DNA of 64,000 nt from Gyromitra esculenta (Eukaryota; Ascomycota; Pezizomycetes; Pezizales; Discinaceae), in the NCBI GenBank assembly GCA_038503075.1, contig JBCAML010000010.1, forward strand, positions 186,001 to 250,000, given 5' to 3'. Below, piece after piece: positions 45,620 through 57,432 of this stretch; within the stretch, counting starts at the first letter, position 1, and every line of letters starts with the position of its first letter. Under the pieces are notes generated by a model that was not told the origin of the DNA, ran no database searches, and worked only from the letters and a program-made list of their open reading frames with translations. A program made the translations under genes and the position numbers.

Positions 45620-45660
45620 AAAATCCTTATTTGGACTTTGGTAGCTACGCGCCCCCGTAG
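45620..45660 (-). repeat. Right terminal inverted repeat of the transposon
   Basis: Reads CTACGGGGGCGCGTAG inwards on the minus strand. Followed by GCCT at 45661-45664. Its outermost 16 bases can fold back on themselves (CTACG paired with CGTAG); the left end has lost this by one change. Confidence 0.95.
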
Positions 45661-45664
45661 GCCT

Positions 45665-46922
45665 CAGACTGGAGAGCAACTTTATGATGGCGATCTCTTC
45701 GGGGATTGGGCGATGAGAGTAGAACTTGCACCGCTCAGTGCGTACAAGATCCCAAACTTATGTTTACTATGTACATGTAGTAATAGCCTCCGATTTGCGT
45801 TGTCTCGGCATATTTACGGCTTGGCTATCCTATTTCAGATTTTAAGACATCTGTATCTGGCTCATCGATACTTTAAATTCCCTTATCTGGCTGAAGAAAT
45901 TTTTCCATTTACAGTCTCTTATCAGACCACTTGGGTCAAATGTGTACCAAATTGCTAGCTCTGAGGCAGTTTCTATAGCTAGGGCGCTATTAGCAGAATA
46001 ACCGTAGCGATTCTCTGACGAAAATCTCTCTGGCGCTTACTGCTCTAGTATTGGTATCCCGATCCCCCATCGTTCTCGCCCAGAACACGTCATGCATGTT
46101 TTCCCAACTAGCACAGGCCAGAGTCCGCTTAGTCAGAAAGCTTAGTCTCATGCTGTGAACCTTAATCTATGAGGTTGGTTAGCTAGACGTTGTTAATTAC
46201 TTTATTGTGATAAAAAATCTCAGCATAATTTACTATATAAGAAAAAAACATATTGAATTGACGGGATTAGGTCCCTAAGAAGATCAATCGTTGTCCCGGC
46301 CCTGCAGGGATAGATAGAATTTTGTCTGCACCGTTGGTCATGAGTAAAACACCTTTCTGTCTCCTATTATAATGCTGAGCTTGGGCAAGACATGTACATC
46401 TATCAAACCCAATGAAGTATCAGTTAATTCCAATCGAACAAACCCAGTCAAGGAACAATTATGTTGGTTGTCACCAACCTCCACGAACAGCAGGCCGACT
46501 AATGTACAGACTAACTTGTCACATAGCGGCCACGATACTCGGCGACCTAGATATGCGGATATCGTAGCGATGTGCAATCACTTGCTCCCATTTCTTTTGG
46601 GATATCAAAGGGATCTTCCAATCGGAGCCAAATTTCGATTTCAGCTCACTCGGAGCTCTTTCTCCATATCGACTCTCGACGCGCAATAGTTCAGGGTAGG
46701 AAGTAAATCCGTAAACGCAAGCGCTTCCACAAGTCCTGAGATCATTGGTAAGGTACGAGCGAGGCAGCAAATCAGCTGAAAATGGTTGAGAGAATTCTGT
46801 CTATAAGTACTCTCCTTCGCCCGCACATCCAGTTTATCACCATCAAATTCATTCACAACTCCCACGCATCTCACTAAGAAATCACTTCCAAAACTCAACC
46901 TAGTCCACTTTTCAGATTCAAA
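45665..46922. other. Gene-poor interval and promoter of the secreted peptide gene
   Basis: No supported gene between the transposon and the peptide gene. A TATAAG motif at 46802-46807 lies about 120 bases before the peptide ATG, followed by an A/C-rich leader of the kind seen in strongly expressed fungal genes. Confidence 0.5.
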
Positions 46923-47330
46923 ATGCAATTCAAATCTATTATTCTCTCCCTCTTTGCTGCTGCGGCTCTCGTTCAGGCCCTGCCCACTGTACGTTCAAAC
47001 ACTTTTTCCACAATCGCCAGAACATGCATCCTCTACTTCCAGACATAACTGACGCCGATTTCTTGAACTACAATTACAGGAATATGATAAAGTGGCCCGA
47101 GAACTTGACACAGGCAACGTTATAAAGCGCGCTGGCGATCCCGTGGCATGCGCGTAAGTGCTTCCTCGTTCTTGTTTTTTTTCGCTTCCCCATGATATAT
47201 ATCATCTAAACGAGGTCCGCCTACTAACCCCCACCCTAGGAATGGTTGTAAGGCAGGCTGCGAAACCCTCCCGGAAACAATGGCGGGTATCTGTATGGGT
47301 ATCTGCATGGGTCAATGTGGAATCAACTAG
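46923..47330 (+). CDS. Small secreted cysteine-rich peptide with a Kex2 site
   Basis: Three exons, 46923..46988, 47080..47153 and 47240..47330 (76 residues). Introns of 91 and 86 nt have GTACGT..CAG and GTAAGT..TAG ends, and the second has a CTACTAAC branch site. A signal peptide is clear (MQFKSIILSLFAAAALVQA). A propeptide ends in Lys38-Arg39, a Kex2 processing site, giving a 37-residue mature peptide starting AGDPVACANG. Its six cysteines (46, 50, 54, 65, 69, 73) form C-x3-C-x3-C-x10-C-x3-C-x3-C, a mirror-symmetric pattern suggesting two short helices joined by disulphides. No family recognised; effector, antimicrobial or signalling peptide are possible. A TATA motif lies about 120 bp upstream. 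Confidence 0.82.
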
Positions 47331-47655
47331 ATGTGAATTGGGAGCAAGACTTTGGGCCCTGAGGTTGTGTATGGTCCAAATGGAATTTATGTATTCGGAA
47401 TATGCTGTACACGTTCTTTACTTCTCATTTGTAAATCCAGGAATACGCTCTTTTCATTCATTTGTATTTATCATACCACAGCTGGAAACATCAAGCAGAG
47501 AGAGAAAAGCTACTATCGGAAATTTGAATATTTTACGTTGCATAATACTGTTTAGCCATTGAAAAAATATATATACCACTTATAGCTATCGTCGCCCAGA
47601 ATCATGTATAGTCACTCAGCAAGAGCTGGGGCACCACTCATGATCTCGGTATATA

Positions 47656-47800
47656 CTCGTTTCCGGGCATATGAACAGGAAAACGGGGAAGTGTGGCTTT
47701 GTATGCTATGGAAGTGGCTTCGTATAAATGTAGCCTGAGAATGGTTTTGTGGCATATGGTCGCATCCCCCTGTTTTCTGGTTCATATGACCGAGAACGAG
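47656..47800. mobile_element. 145-bp MITE with TA target duplication
   Basis: The ends read CTCGTTTCCGGGCATATGAA (left) and CTCGTTCTCGGTCATATGAA (right, inverted) and are flanked by TA on both sides (47654-47655, 47801-47802). The inverted match continues into GGAAAAC/AGAAAAC and GGGG. Non-coding; a Tc1/mariner-type target site. Confidence 0.72.
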
Positions 47801-48189
47801 TAGTTTATTCGTTCCAGAAAGTGCATATAAATGCAGTCCCAACAATGTCTCCAGCTTCTATTCACAGCGACTTACAAGATCTCAAGAAACTACGGACCTG
47901 CGCCAACGGGCCACTTGACTCCGATACTGACTGGTATCTTAGCACGGCCTGGGTGGTCGATCTAGCCTTAGGAAAAGCTATGCCACGGGCATGCGTCTAC
48001 AACCGAGTAGATTTTTCTATCTCAGAGCGAGTAGCATTAATGACCATCTATCATCACTCGATCTGATGTTCCAGGGTGCTGTGTGATGCATGGTAACCCT
48101 AACTGAGACCTTGCCAAGCGAATAGAACACCACAAAACGAGACACCTCTACTATCTTTTTTTGATACCCCGAGCTGAGTTTGTCTTAGT

Positions 48190-48568
48190 AGTCGCAACTC
48201 GATATGCAGGATGCCAAGTATCGGGTGGATTCCGTACGTGACAGCAAATTATTCGTAACAGCAAATAATTCCTGGACCTAGGGTACCGTAAAAACTCAGT
48301 CATAACGAACTGGCCTGGACTGAGACAACATGATAGAACGAGTAGCGTAATTGGTGCGACTGCTTGAGGCTCAGTGCTGGCTAGTAAATAAACAGGTATG
48401 TTCAACCCAAACCCTGGGTTTTAACCATTAAGGCCGGAGGTATTTCCTATTGTCTCAGTCCAGGTCAGTTCGTTATGACTGAGTTTTTACGGTATGTACC
48501 GTAGTGGTAAAATTTGTGCGTGACAGCAAGGGATCTAGGGCCGTGCGATCGCATATCGAGTTGCGACT
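48190..48568. mobile_element. Outer inverted-repeat element hosting a nested MITE
   Basis: Perfect 18-bp inverted repeats AGTCGCAACTCGATATGC at 48190-48207 and 48551-48568 enclose the inner MITE at 48286-48492. Further inner similarity (GTGACAGCAA on the left against GTGACAGCAAGGG in the same orientation on the right) is irregular. No clear target duplication. Confidence 0.6.
48286..48492. mobile_element. 207-bp MITE with 43-bp inverted repeats, Tc1/mariner-like
   Basis: Arms 48286-48328 and 48450-48492 are inverted copies with one mismatch, starting CCGTAAAAACTCAGTCATAA. TA flanks both sides (48284-48285 and 48493-48494). The body between the arms is only about 120 bp and non-coding. Confidence 0.88.
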
Positions 48569-49930
48569 GTAGTGTGTTTGCGCAATCGGGGTTGGCTTCG
48601 TTTTAAGCTTTCTTGGCGCTAAGAAGCCAAGACCAGGCACATCCATCCACAGCATCGCGAAATTTGATCCCTTTCTATTAGCCACTTATAACTCAGTTGT
48701 CTGAAGGCTACCTATCTGTCAGACATTTACCTATAAGAACTTCGGATCATGCAGAGGAATCAATCCATAAATTACTGTGAATCTAACAGCCTTATCTGTG
48801 GCACAGGAAATTTGTAGTTCTTAGGTTTACTGAGTTGCTACCTCCATCCTCACACCAACAACTTGGTCATGGTATTCGGACTCTGCGATCGCGATCGCGA
48901 TCGTAGATAAGTATGTATACAACGAGTACGGCTGAATAAAACTTGACGAGTACAGTGGAGCGGGAATCAGCAAAAATTCAGCATTGAATAACTGCAACCA
49001 TCAGGCTCCATGGTCTTGCACCTTAAACACCTTTAGAGTTGTTAGTAAACTAACTTCGCCGAAGCTTAAGGCTCTTGGTCTTGTGCCAGTCTCGGATAAG
49101 TCAAAATTAGCTATAGGCTTAGCCTGTTTCTGTAGTTTACTTCACCAAGCTTAAGCTATTGTCTCGCGTTTCTATTTTTGTTTTTTAGAATGATATTGAG
49201 TGGGAGTCTGCGATAGAAGTGATGGGAAAGTACTCCTTCCTTAAGCTTGTTGTAGAATTGGATTGTAACCGCAGTGGTCTGGTATGTGAGGGAAACTTGC
49301 GAAAAAAATATTCTTGGAATGAACATTTGTTTTCTGGCAACGGAGGTAGCAGCTGCGCTGCTGCCTCTATAGATTTGTTTTAAATCCTAGCAACTGAGAG
49401 AGCAAGGACTGGGAACAAGCGTGCACTCAGCTTATATTACTGCATGTGCTCCACTGTACTCGTTATTTGCTCACTGTAGATATATAGGCCAACTGACCCA
49501 GAGTCATCTCCAGGATAAATACTTCCCTTCCCACGATAGAGCGCGATTGAGTATTATTCAAGTTTTAGGTGCGGAACAAGGTTCAGACTTATGTAACCTC
49601 GATATACAGTAGTTCGGCCGGTAGAAGAGCTCCCAGAGTCTGGCGCTCAAAGTAGCCTTGGCGTAGCCCGAATCTTTGCTGAATAAACAGTAGTTACACG
49701 TGATGGGGTACTAGTAGGGCATAATACTTCGAGCCCCGATTAAAGCGCCAGAAAAATATAAAAACCCGTAGGTTCCTCCCCAGTTGTTCTTGTGTTTACT
49801 ATGTGTAATGGCGACCCTCATAAAGTCTTTGCTACATATACAGCTCCAAAAAAAACATGTAAAAACCTAAAACCACACCATTATTACATTACATCATCTA
49901 CAGTCCTATGAAAACCACATATACAGTATA

Positions 49931-51872
49931 CTAGTACTTCTTACAAGTATTAAATTTTGCAATACTCGGATCGTGATCCGACACCTGTCCAGTCTTCGTA
50001 TTCCACGAATTGATATGAATCTACCCTAGGTCAGCGCCACTCTCATCGCCCCTACTAGAAAGAGGAGGGAAGTAAAAGCTTCAATACTCACATGTTCATA
50101 CTGCGCCCCATCCTTCAGTGAATACGAAATCAACATATGATCCAACTGCTCACTATTCTGATCAAACCCATATGTATACCTCTCCTCGACTGGGATCCCC
50201 ACAACTTCATCCATGTCATACACAACCTTGTCAAAAGCCTTCATAGGTTTTGCATAAGCGAACTCATTGAAGTCACCCGCAACCACGACGAGCGCGTCTC
50301 TATCCTCTTTCTGAATATCTTTGATGAAGCTTGTGACCGCTTCAGCCTGCAACTGGCGTTCCTTGACACCGCCATTAACGGGAGGTCTTGCGTCGCCTTG
50401 GAGTGAAGTTGAACCACCCTTAGACATGAAGTGCACGTTGATCGTGAAGATCGTGTCTCCGCTGACGGTGTTCCATGCAGCAACGAGGGGCTTGCGGGAG
50501 TTTGCCCATGCGGGGTTGAGAGGATCGATAAGGCCAGGGTTGAACTTTAGTTCCGGGCCAGGGAGAACCTCGTTTTTGTCGGTGCTAGAACCAGGATTCG
50601 GTTTACGGAGTGTGAAAAGCTCGGGTTTGTAGAAGTATGCAACGCGGATGTTGCCGCCAGGCTGGCCGCCGTCTTGGTTATCGACAGGGTCGATATTGAG
50701 GAAACTGTATGTGACGCCTGAGAGCGTTTTAATTGCGTCGGCGAGAGTCTGGAGAGTTACATCTGCGGAGACGATGGAGCTGTTGGTTGGACCGTCGTTG
50801 TCTTGTATCTCTTGCAAGAACATGAAATCGGGGGTGCCGAGGTAGTTTACAATGTGATCCGCAACGCGGGGGAGGTGAGCGGATGTTGGAGCGAGGTTCT
50901 CTACGTTGTAGGACCCAAAAGTAAGACCCTCACAAGTCCCGTTAGATTTGAGGATTGTCGGAGGAGGGAGGAGTGGGAGAGCATTGGCGGTAACGGAGAG
51001 TGCGGTGAGGGGTAAGATATAGTAGAAACCAAAGGTGTGGGTGACAACACCAGTGATGTCGTTCAAGGAGTCTCCGAGTTTAGTGGCGGCATTGTGAGTT
51101 CCATCAAGAGGACTGCCGATAACTATTAATTGTTAGTGGGTATAAAAATAACGGATGGTATGGAAGTCATACTGATAGCTTCAGGATTCGCATCTGCACC
51201 GATGCCTGGGACAATAGTCAAACCGCCTCTCTTGTTCTTTCCCGTAACTCGGTAGTTTCCACGAACCCAGACTTCGCCATAGTTATTTGGAAGACCCAAA
51301 GCCACCGGAGCCTTCACAGATACCAGTTCTCCAGTCAAGCTCTCCCAGAAATCTAAACCATACTTGTCCTGCTGGAGTGTGGCATTGACCACCGAGATCA
51401 AGCTCCTATTATTAGGCAAGCCAAACACGTCGTTGTCATCGAGTTCAGAATATCGGTAAGTAGGCGGAGACCTATCCACTCCGAGCACAATCGGCTTCAC
51501 AGCATTGCCTGACGAAATTTTCCTCAAGTTTGTAGGAGAAGCAATTTCGGTGAGGTAGAGGTAGTCTTTGCTTGAGCGGTATTCTGAAACCTTCCCATCA
51601 ATTGTGACGATGTCTCCCGCCGCGACCCGACTCTTTATAACTGCCGACGTCGAGGTGAAGACGTAGATTGAGTTTGAGCTTTGGACATTTCTGTCCGGAG
51701 TTGTATCGCGGAGGAAGAACCCAGAGGGACCAATGGCAGTAACAAGCCCAGTAACGTTTGTCACGCTCTTGTTCTCATACGGAGACCGAAATGCTGGGCC
51801 ATTGATCGCCGAAATTGTGATCGCCGAGACGAAGGAGGGCAGCAGCCCAGAAACCAAAACGAAGAACTTCAT
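49931..51872 (-). CDS. Secreted nuclease with OB-fold and endonuclease/exonuclease/phosphatase domains
   Basis: Exons read 51872..51173, 51122..50092 and 50020..49931 (606 residues); introns 50 and 71 nt. The start ATG at 51872 gives a signal peptide (MKFFVLVSGLLPSFVSA). Residues about 25-120 match the OB-fold module found in front of bacterial and fungal extracellular nucleases (TNVTGLVTAIGPSGFFLRD). The catalytic domain follows: FGSYNVENL, FMFLQEIQDND with the metal-binding Glu, NVHFMSKGG, VVAGDFNEF, and SDHDP carried by the last exon, without which the catalytic His is lost. The family cleaves DNA or other phosphodiesters with a divalent metal, here outside the cell, probably for nucleic-acid scavenging. 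Exact substrate is inferred. Confidence 0.9.
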
Positions 51873-54124
51873 TATCGTCAATTTTACAAGGACAGTGATA
51901 AGGAAGCTCCCCAACGTCGTGCGCTGAACCGCAAACATACAGCGGTATGAACCGATTTTATACCCCGCGAAGCAGCATTGCAAATGAGCTCATAGGTACT
52001 GCCTAGAATCCGGGCTGATATATCTGCGTTTGACCGGCTTAGCCATCTTGCAAATATCCTAAAGCGAAGATTCGTTAATAGACGTTGTGGATAATTTGCC
52101 CTAGATAAGAACAGCGGCGCACTTACAGCTGGACCCAAGAACCCACGATACCCACACGTTTTCAGACCCCAAACCCACGTGTAGCCTCAAGCTGATTTCC
52201 TGCAGCCAGCTAACCTCCCATCAGCTGTTAGCACACCGAAATAGAGTAAGGTACCGCAGGAAACAATCAAAATCCCGAATCATCGCCACGTCCGTTGGGT
52301 AGGATCCCGTGTCTCTTCTCGGCGAAATTAAACGAGCAGATTGACTGATCGCGCGGGGTTGCTCACCTTCCGTTTCGCGACTTTGTTCCTGCAGGTAGAT
52401 CTTCCGCAGCCAATCAACTTATCTCGTGGGAGATCTAGGGGCACAATCGCAAATAGGAAGGTTGGATTGTGGAGGGGAAACATCTGCGGGGCTTCATTCG
52501 CGGAGCACGGAGACCGCCTGGATGCAAGGCACCAAATCTCGGTGACAGGGAAGTCAAACGGCAATCCCATGCAATACCATAAATCAACATCGTAGGATAG
52601 TGGGATTTTAGAAAAACGGCAGTAAGAACCGTAGCATATTAATTGGTGGCACCAGCGATCGAGACTGAAATTAAACTGTGAATACCCCCAAAAATAAATC
52701 AGTGGTCCCAATGGAAAATAGAGCGCTCTAAAAACAGTTAAGGTTTACTTTCTATACGTCTGAATATTAGATAAAACTAGAATAACGTCTGCATAACCCG
52801 AAACAAGCAACTTTGTTCTGCATTCTTCCTATCCTCTATGTTAAACTTTGGTTTTACACGGATTTTCCATGACTCCCTTAAACCAGTGTCAAGATCTTCC
52901 AAGCGATAATATCCATTTCCATGCCTAAACAAGGACAAAAACTATCTGAACCCACGCTCTGTCTAGTTGAGATCTGCTAGCTTATAGTTGTAAATTAAGC
53001 AAACCTAATTGTTTCTTATTCGCGATGTAAAATTTGTTTTTTCGCAATGGGTAATATATAGAAAGTCAACTATTTGTGACACATACGATTGTTTGTTTAG
53101 CCTCAAAAGAAGCACGGATGCCTACATTTCTCGACTTGCTTCATTTGCTAATAAACAAAATCAGCGCCCAGAGGTTAATTTCGACATACTGCCCAGTCCA
53201 GACCATCCTAGAAGCGACAGTAGAGAAGGGCTGTTGCAGTGTATTTTGTTTCCTAGGCTCATCTAAATTAATTGTAGAAGGCTGACCAGAAAGCAAACCG
53301 TAGCAGCATTAATGGATTTATATATCCCATATTTCAAGCAGCGGACCATCCTAAAACTTAAACGAAGGGCTGATGACCACCGATTGCTAGTTTTTGAAAC
53401 ACAAGTTCCGTGTATTGCAATACCAAGTCTGGTTCCGTAGAAATATCCGAGATACGTTGATACTTGACTTTCACACATGTCTCACATCAGGGGTCAGGGC
53501 TACCAAAGAACTTGAGTTGGACTGTCTTCCCAAGAAGCTTCCTCATAGAGGTGGGGGTAGGTGAACGAGTCATAAGTATCTTGACACTTTTGATATTCCT
53601 ACGTCTGAAGTTAACCTTTAAAATTTTTTGAGAAGAAGAGACATAGAGGTGGAGAGATAGGGGATGGAACACAATATGCGATGTTTTAAAAAGTAGAATA
53701 GCAAACCCCGATTACAAGCTCGGGTGATATATCATGACTAGATGATCTATCATAACCAAGCACCAAAGCCAGAAATGTTTTACATCAAGTGGTATGGCAC
53801 TTAATTGATGAATTCAATGTGTTGAGGAACTGATGAAATGGAGGATGGATTGATATGGAGGACAGAGGATAGTTTGTTCGATAAGTGATGGCATCGTGAT
53901 CACGTGATAAAATTAGACGCGTCAAAGATGTATGAGGAAACATAAGGAAGGGATGAAAACGTGATAAATTTCTTTTTTATCTAATTCATTAATGTTTTAA
54001 ATTTATTTGATTATTATGACATCATCTCCACAGCGCGTCACCACTCAACGCGTCCAAATCCCAGACTAAACGCGAAAACTATTCTCTATGCGCCAACGTC
54101 AATTCCCAAACCCCACCCCCCACA
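51873..54124. other. Divergent intergenic region
   Basis: Between the nuclease (-) and PSO2 (+). The open frames at 52328-52711 lack domains. No mobile element is evident. The final 80 bases before PSO2 carry ACGCG motifs (CGCGTCACC, AACGCGTCC, AAACGCGAAA); ACGCGT resembles the MluI cell-cycle box, but function is unproven. Confidence 0.4.
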
Positions 54125-57100
54125 ATGTTCCGCAAACCCCACCTCAGCGTTCCTCCCAGTCCTGTCTTCGAGGAGACATCCTCTACTTCTTCCAGTACAA
54201 CTCCTGTAGCTAAAAATGGCGATACTGTAGCTCCCATAGACATCGATTCCTCACCACCATCAGTAAAGAAGCAGAAGCTTTCCCACCCAACACCCAGTAA
54301 ACCGACTCCTGTAAAATCTACTCCGAAGCAGTCGCTGTTGAGACCATATGCACCTATTGGAAGTAGCGCAAAGAAATCTCCTTTTGGGACCTCTTCATCT
54401 TCGCAGTCGGCTGGGAAAGGGACGGTTCAGAAGAAGAATACGTCGATTTTGAGTTTCTTTAAGCCTGTTACTCCGAGTAGTGGTGGAAAAGCATCAAATA
54501 CGGCAAAAAATGGAAAATTAACAGGAACGCAAAGTGACGAGCTATTTGCACGCCATGGAGGTTACGATCTCGATGTATCCGATCCGGAAGATAACGAAGA
54601 GGAGGAGTTGGAGGATGGTGGAGGATGGGCAAGGGGCAGGAGCATTACTGGGGAGTTGCAGCTAGCGAGGAGCGAAGCGAGCAAGGAGGAGGAGCTATTT
54701 TCTTCGCCCATCGGAATAAGGTCAAGGTCTTTGGCATCACTAGTAAGTACTAAAGAGGCGAAGGATGAAGTGGTGATAGTCGACGAGGATGCCAAAATGC
54801 AAGAGGAAGATGAGATAGAATCAACAGCTCCCACAGCCCTACCGGAAAAGTCTCTTCCCGAGCCTGTAACACCAGAACGACAGCTACCAGGAAATGGTCT
54901 CAAGTTCAACCCAGCAAGCCTGAACCTCGATAGCTCAAGATCAATTCTTTTTTCAAAGAGAGGAGCAACTCCAAGTCCATTCAAGAAACTTAAGAAATCT
55001 CGGCCGCGAAGCTCATCTAGCTCAAGTGCAGAAGAGGCAGGATTTCATGAATTGGACGATGAAATATTGGGAATATCGGCAGCGGATAGGTCTAATCGGG
55101 ACATTGGAGAGTTCTTGGTTGAGAAGAAGACTACAGTCAAAACTGAGGGAAAAACAAAAAGGGATCATGATGAAGCATTCAGGCGAGATTCAATAGAGTC
55201 GACGAGTGATATTGGTACGAAGAAAGAGGATGAAACAAAAATCGAGGATGAAATCGAGGATGCAGTATCTCCGAAAGTTGAAGAGAAGCTTGAAGACTGC
55301 AGCCTAGAGTCCAAACCTTGGATGAAGAAATTTATGAGCAATTTCCTTGACGACGAAATCGAAGACGACGACTTTCCAGATGGGGAAATTGGCTTCGAGG
55401 AGCAAGAGAGTCATAGCTTTGACCCTTCGGGTCGGGCAATTGAAGCCGGATACGATGAGTTCGACGGGGACCTTGGAGCCTTCGACGACTCGTTTAAATA
55501 CAACGACATTGAAGACACAGAAGACGAAACTCCAAGCGGTTCCAACGATGTAAAATGCCCCATCTGCGCCGCGGAAATTGGATTCCTCTCGGAGAATGAC
55601 GCCAATAATCACGTTAATCACTGTCTAGATGGCAATCCTATACCACTCCCGACACCCCCCCCCAAAAAAGCACCAGTAAAATCCAGCAGTGCTGTCACTT
55701 CTCCTTACTTTGGCCAAGCCTCCATAATATCACCATCAGTCACTGCACCCTCATCAAAACCTCGTAAATTGTCAGCCTTCGCGAAAATAATGGCCCAAAA
55801 CACCGAGTCCGCATCGGCCGCCAAAGCCGAGGTAGAATCCCACGGGAAAAAGGTCGCACAACGTACCTGTCCGTTCTATAAAATACTCTTCAACGGTTCC
55901 GTCACTGTCGACGCATTCCGTTACGGCGCCATTCCCGGATGTAAAGCTTACTTCCTCTCTCACTTCCATTCAGACCATTATATAGGCCTCACTTCTAAGT
56001 GGGACCATGGGCCCATCTGGTGTTCCCGCGCAACTGCCAATCTAGTACGGAGGAAGCTCGGGGTTAACCCGAAATGGGTGAAGGAACTGCCGTGGGAGGA
56101 GTGGACGACATTTGAGGTGGAAGGCATAAGAGTACGTGGGCTGGACGCAAATCATTGCCCGGGAAGCATGTTATTTCTATTTGAACGCGGGAAGCAGCGG
56201 GTGTTGCATTGTGGAGATTTTAGAGCATGTCCGGAACACTTGAAGCACCCATTATTAACACCAGGGAAGCATGGGGCGAAGGGGCAGCGATTGGATACGG
56301 TATATTTGGATACGACGTACCTAGATCCCAAATATGCTTTCCCGAGCCAGAAAGGTGTTATCGATGCTTGCTCCACGCTGTGTGTGGAAATGGAGAAGGA
56401 AGCTAGTGAGGGAATACCCTCGAGCGTACTTGATAAGAAAAAGCAAAAAGGCGGAGTAGGAAGTTTCCTAAACACAACTAGCAAGGGGACTGGAAAAAAA
56501 GGGAGATTGTTAGTTGTGGTGGGAACATATAGTATCGGCAAGGAACGAGTATGTCTAGGAATCGCCAAAGCCCTAAACTCCAGGATCTTCGCACCGCCAA
56601 ACAAAATGAAGATCTGCGAGAGTCTCGAAGATCCAGAACTAAACGCAAGACTCACTAGCGACCCGAAAGATGCACAAGTTCACATGACGCCGCTCATGGA
56701 AATACGCGCTGAGACATTGCAGGAATATCTCAATACTTTCAAGCCATCTTTCGACCGCATCGTTGGTTTCCGGCCCTCTGGGTGGAACTATAAACCTCCA
56801 AACTCACGGTTTACTGAGTCCCCGACTGTGAGCACAGTGCTACACTCGGCGGGGTGGAGGAGTGAGTATAGTATAGACGAATTAGTACCACAGAAAGGGA
56901 GTTCGAAGGAGAGTAAATGCTTTGCTGTACCATATAGTGAGCATAGTAGCTTTAGAGAATTGAGTATGTTCTGCTGTGCGCTGAATATCGGGAAAGTGAT
57001 TCCGACTGTTAAGTATGGCACTTCTTACCCTTAGTGATTGAAATAGAACTAACAGCAAGTAGTGTTGGTAGCGAAAAGAGTAGAGGCAAAATGAAAATGT

Positions 57101-57183
57101 GGATTGAAAGATGGGAAGCCGAGAAGAAGAAAAACGGGCTTTTCAAGGTTGATGAAGGTGATGGGGAAGGCGGGATATGGTGA
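54125..57183 (+). CDS. PSO2: DNA interstrand cross-link repair nuclease PSO2/SNM1
   Basis: Exons 54125..57012 and 57063..57183 (1002 residues). The 50-nt intron (GTATGG, AACTAAC, TAG) splits Asn in PTVNVG; without splicing the frame ends early at 57034. Disordered N-terminus with a PIP-box-like NTSILSFF (105-112, Asn for the usual Gln), which may contact PCNA. A UBZ4-type zinc finger CPIC...HVNHC lies at about 476-500. The metallo-beta-lactamase core has HFHSDH (~613), LDANHCPG and HCGDFR; the beta-CASP part follows with VVGTYSIGKER and VPYSEHSSF. SNM1/PSO2 proteins are 5' exonucleases that digest past cross-links in the nucleus. All core metal motifs are present, so the enzyme should be active. 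The length exceeds yeast Pso2 because of the N-terminal region. Confidence 0.95.
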
Positions 57184-57432
57184 TTTGGGGTTGTAATGTA
57201 TTGTCTTGTATTTTTAATTCTAAGACTTGTAATTACTTAGTCTCTGATTAGGGAAGGAGTTATTTCATTTTACGGGTTGATTCTTTGGGGTTCTCATATA
57301 AGCTTTGCATTGAATATTGTGATCAAGGTGCTAGGTCATTCCACTAAGTACCACATTTTCCCTTATGAGCCGTCTCATGTATGCGAAGGGAGTGCAATAT
57401 CCAACTATTGCCATTCTCCAAGCCATAAAATC

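Larger units (their letters stand above)
33685..45660. mobile_element. Integrase-type DNA transposon with 41-bp TIRs, carrying two nested LTR insertions
   Basis: Terminal inverted repeats are 33685-33725 and 45620-45660, identical at 39 of 41 positions and starting CTACGGGGGCGCG. GCCT flanks both sides (33681-33684, 45661-45664), a 4-bp target duplication. The 11976-bp interval includes a 5815-bp gypsy element and a 420-bp solo LTR, each with its own 5-bp duplication; without them the element is 5731 bp. Gene order is an unknown gene (+, 34022-35461), a small gene (-, 35458-35841), the HTH-integrase transposase (-, 35831-37685) and an unknown gene (+, 38247-45467). DDE integrase plus TIRs recalls Ginger-type elements, but the TIR sequence does not begin TGT, so the family is left open. 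At least two genes are broken, so this copy is inactive by itself. Confidence 0.93.
47331..49930. other. Gene-poor interval with MITEs
   Basis: No supported gene. It holds the elements at 47656-47800 and 48190-48568. A palindromic GCGATC triplet run lies at 48885-48902. The 48950-49620 part has motifs recalling pogo/Tc1 ends (ACAGTGGAGCGGGAAT, CCTCGATATACAGTA), but they do not pair. Confidence 0.5.

Noticed and set aside
47749..48066. 105-codon frame
   Set aside because: Begins inside a MITE, so the open frame is incidental.
48950..49620. Possible pogo/Tc1 element with ACAGTGGAGC and CCTCGATATACAGTA ends
   Set aside because: The two end motifs are not inverted copies of each other and no transposase remnant lies between them.
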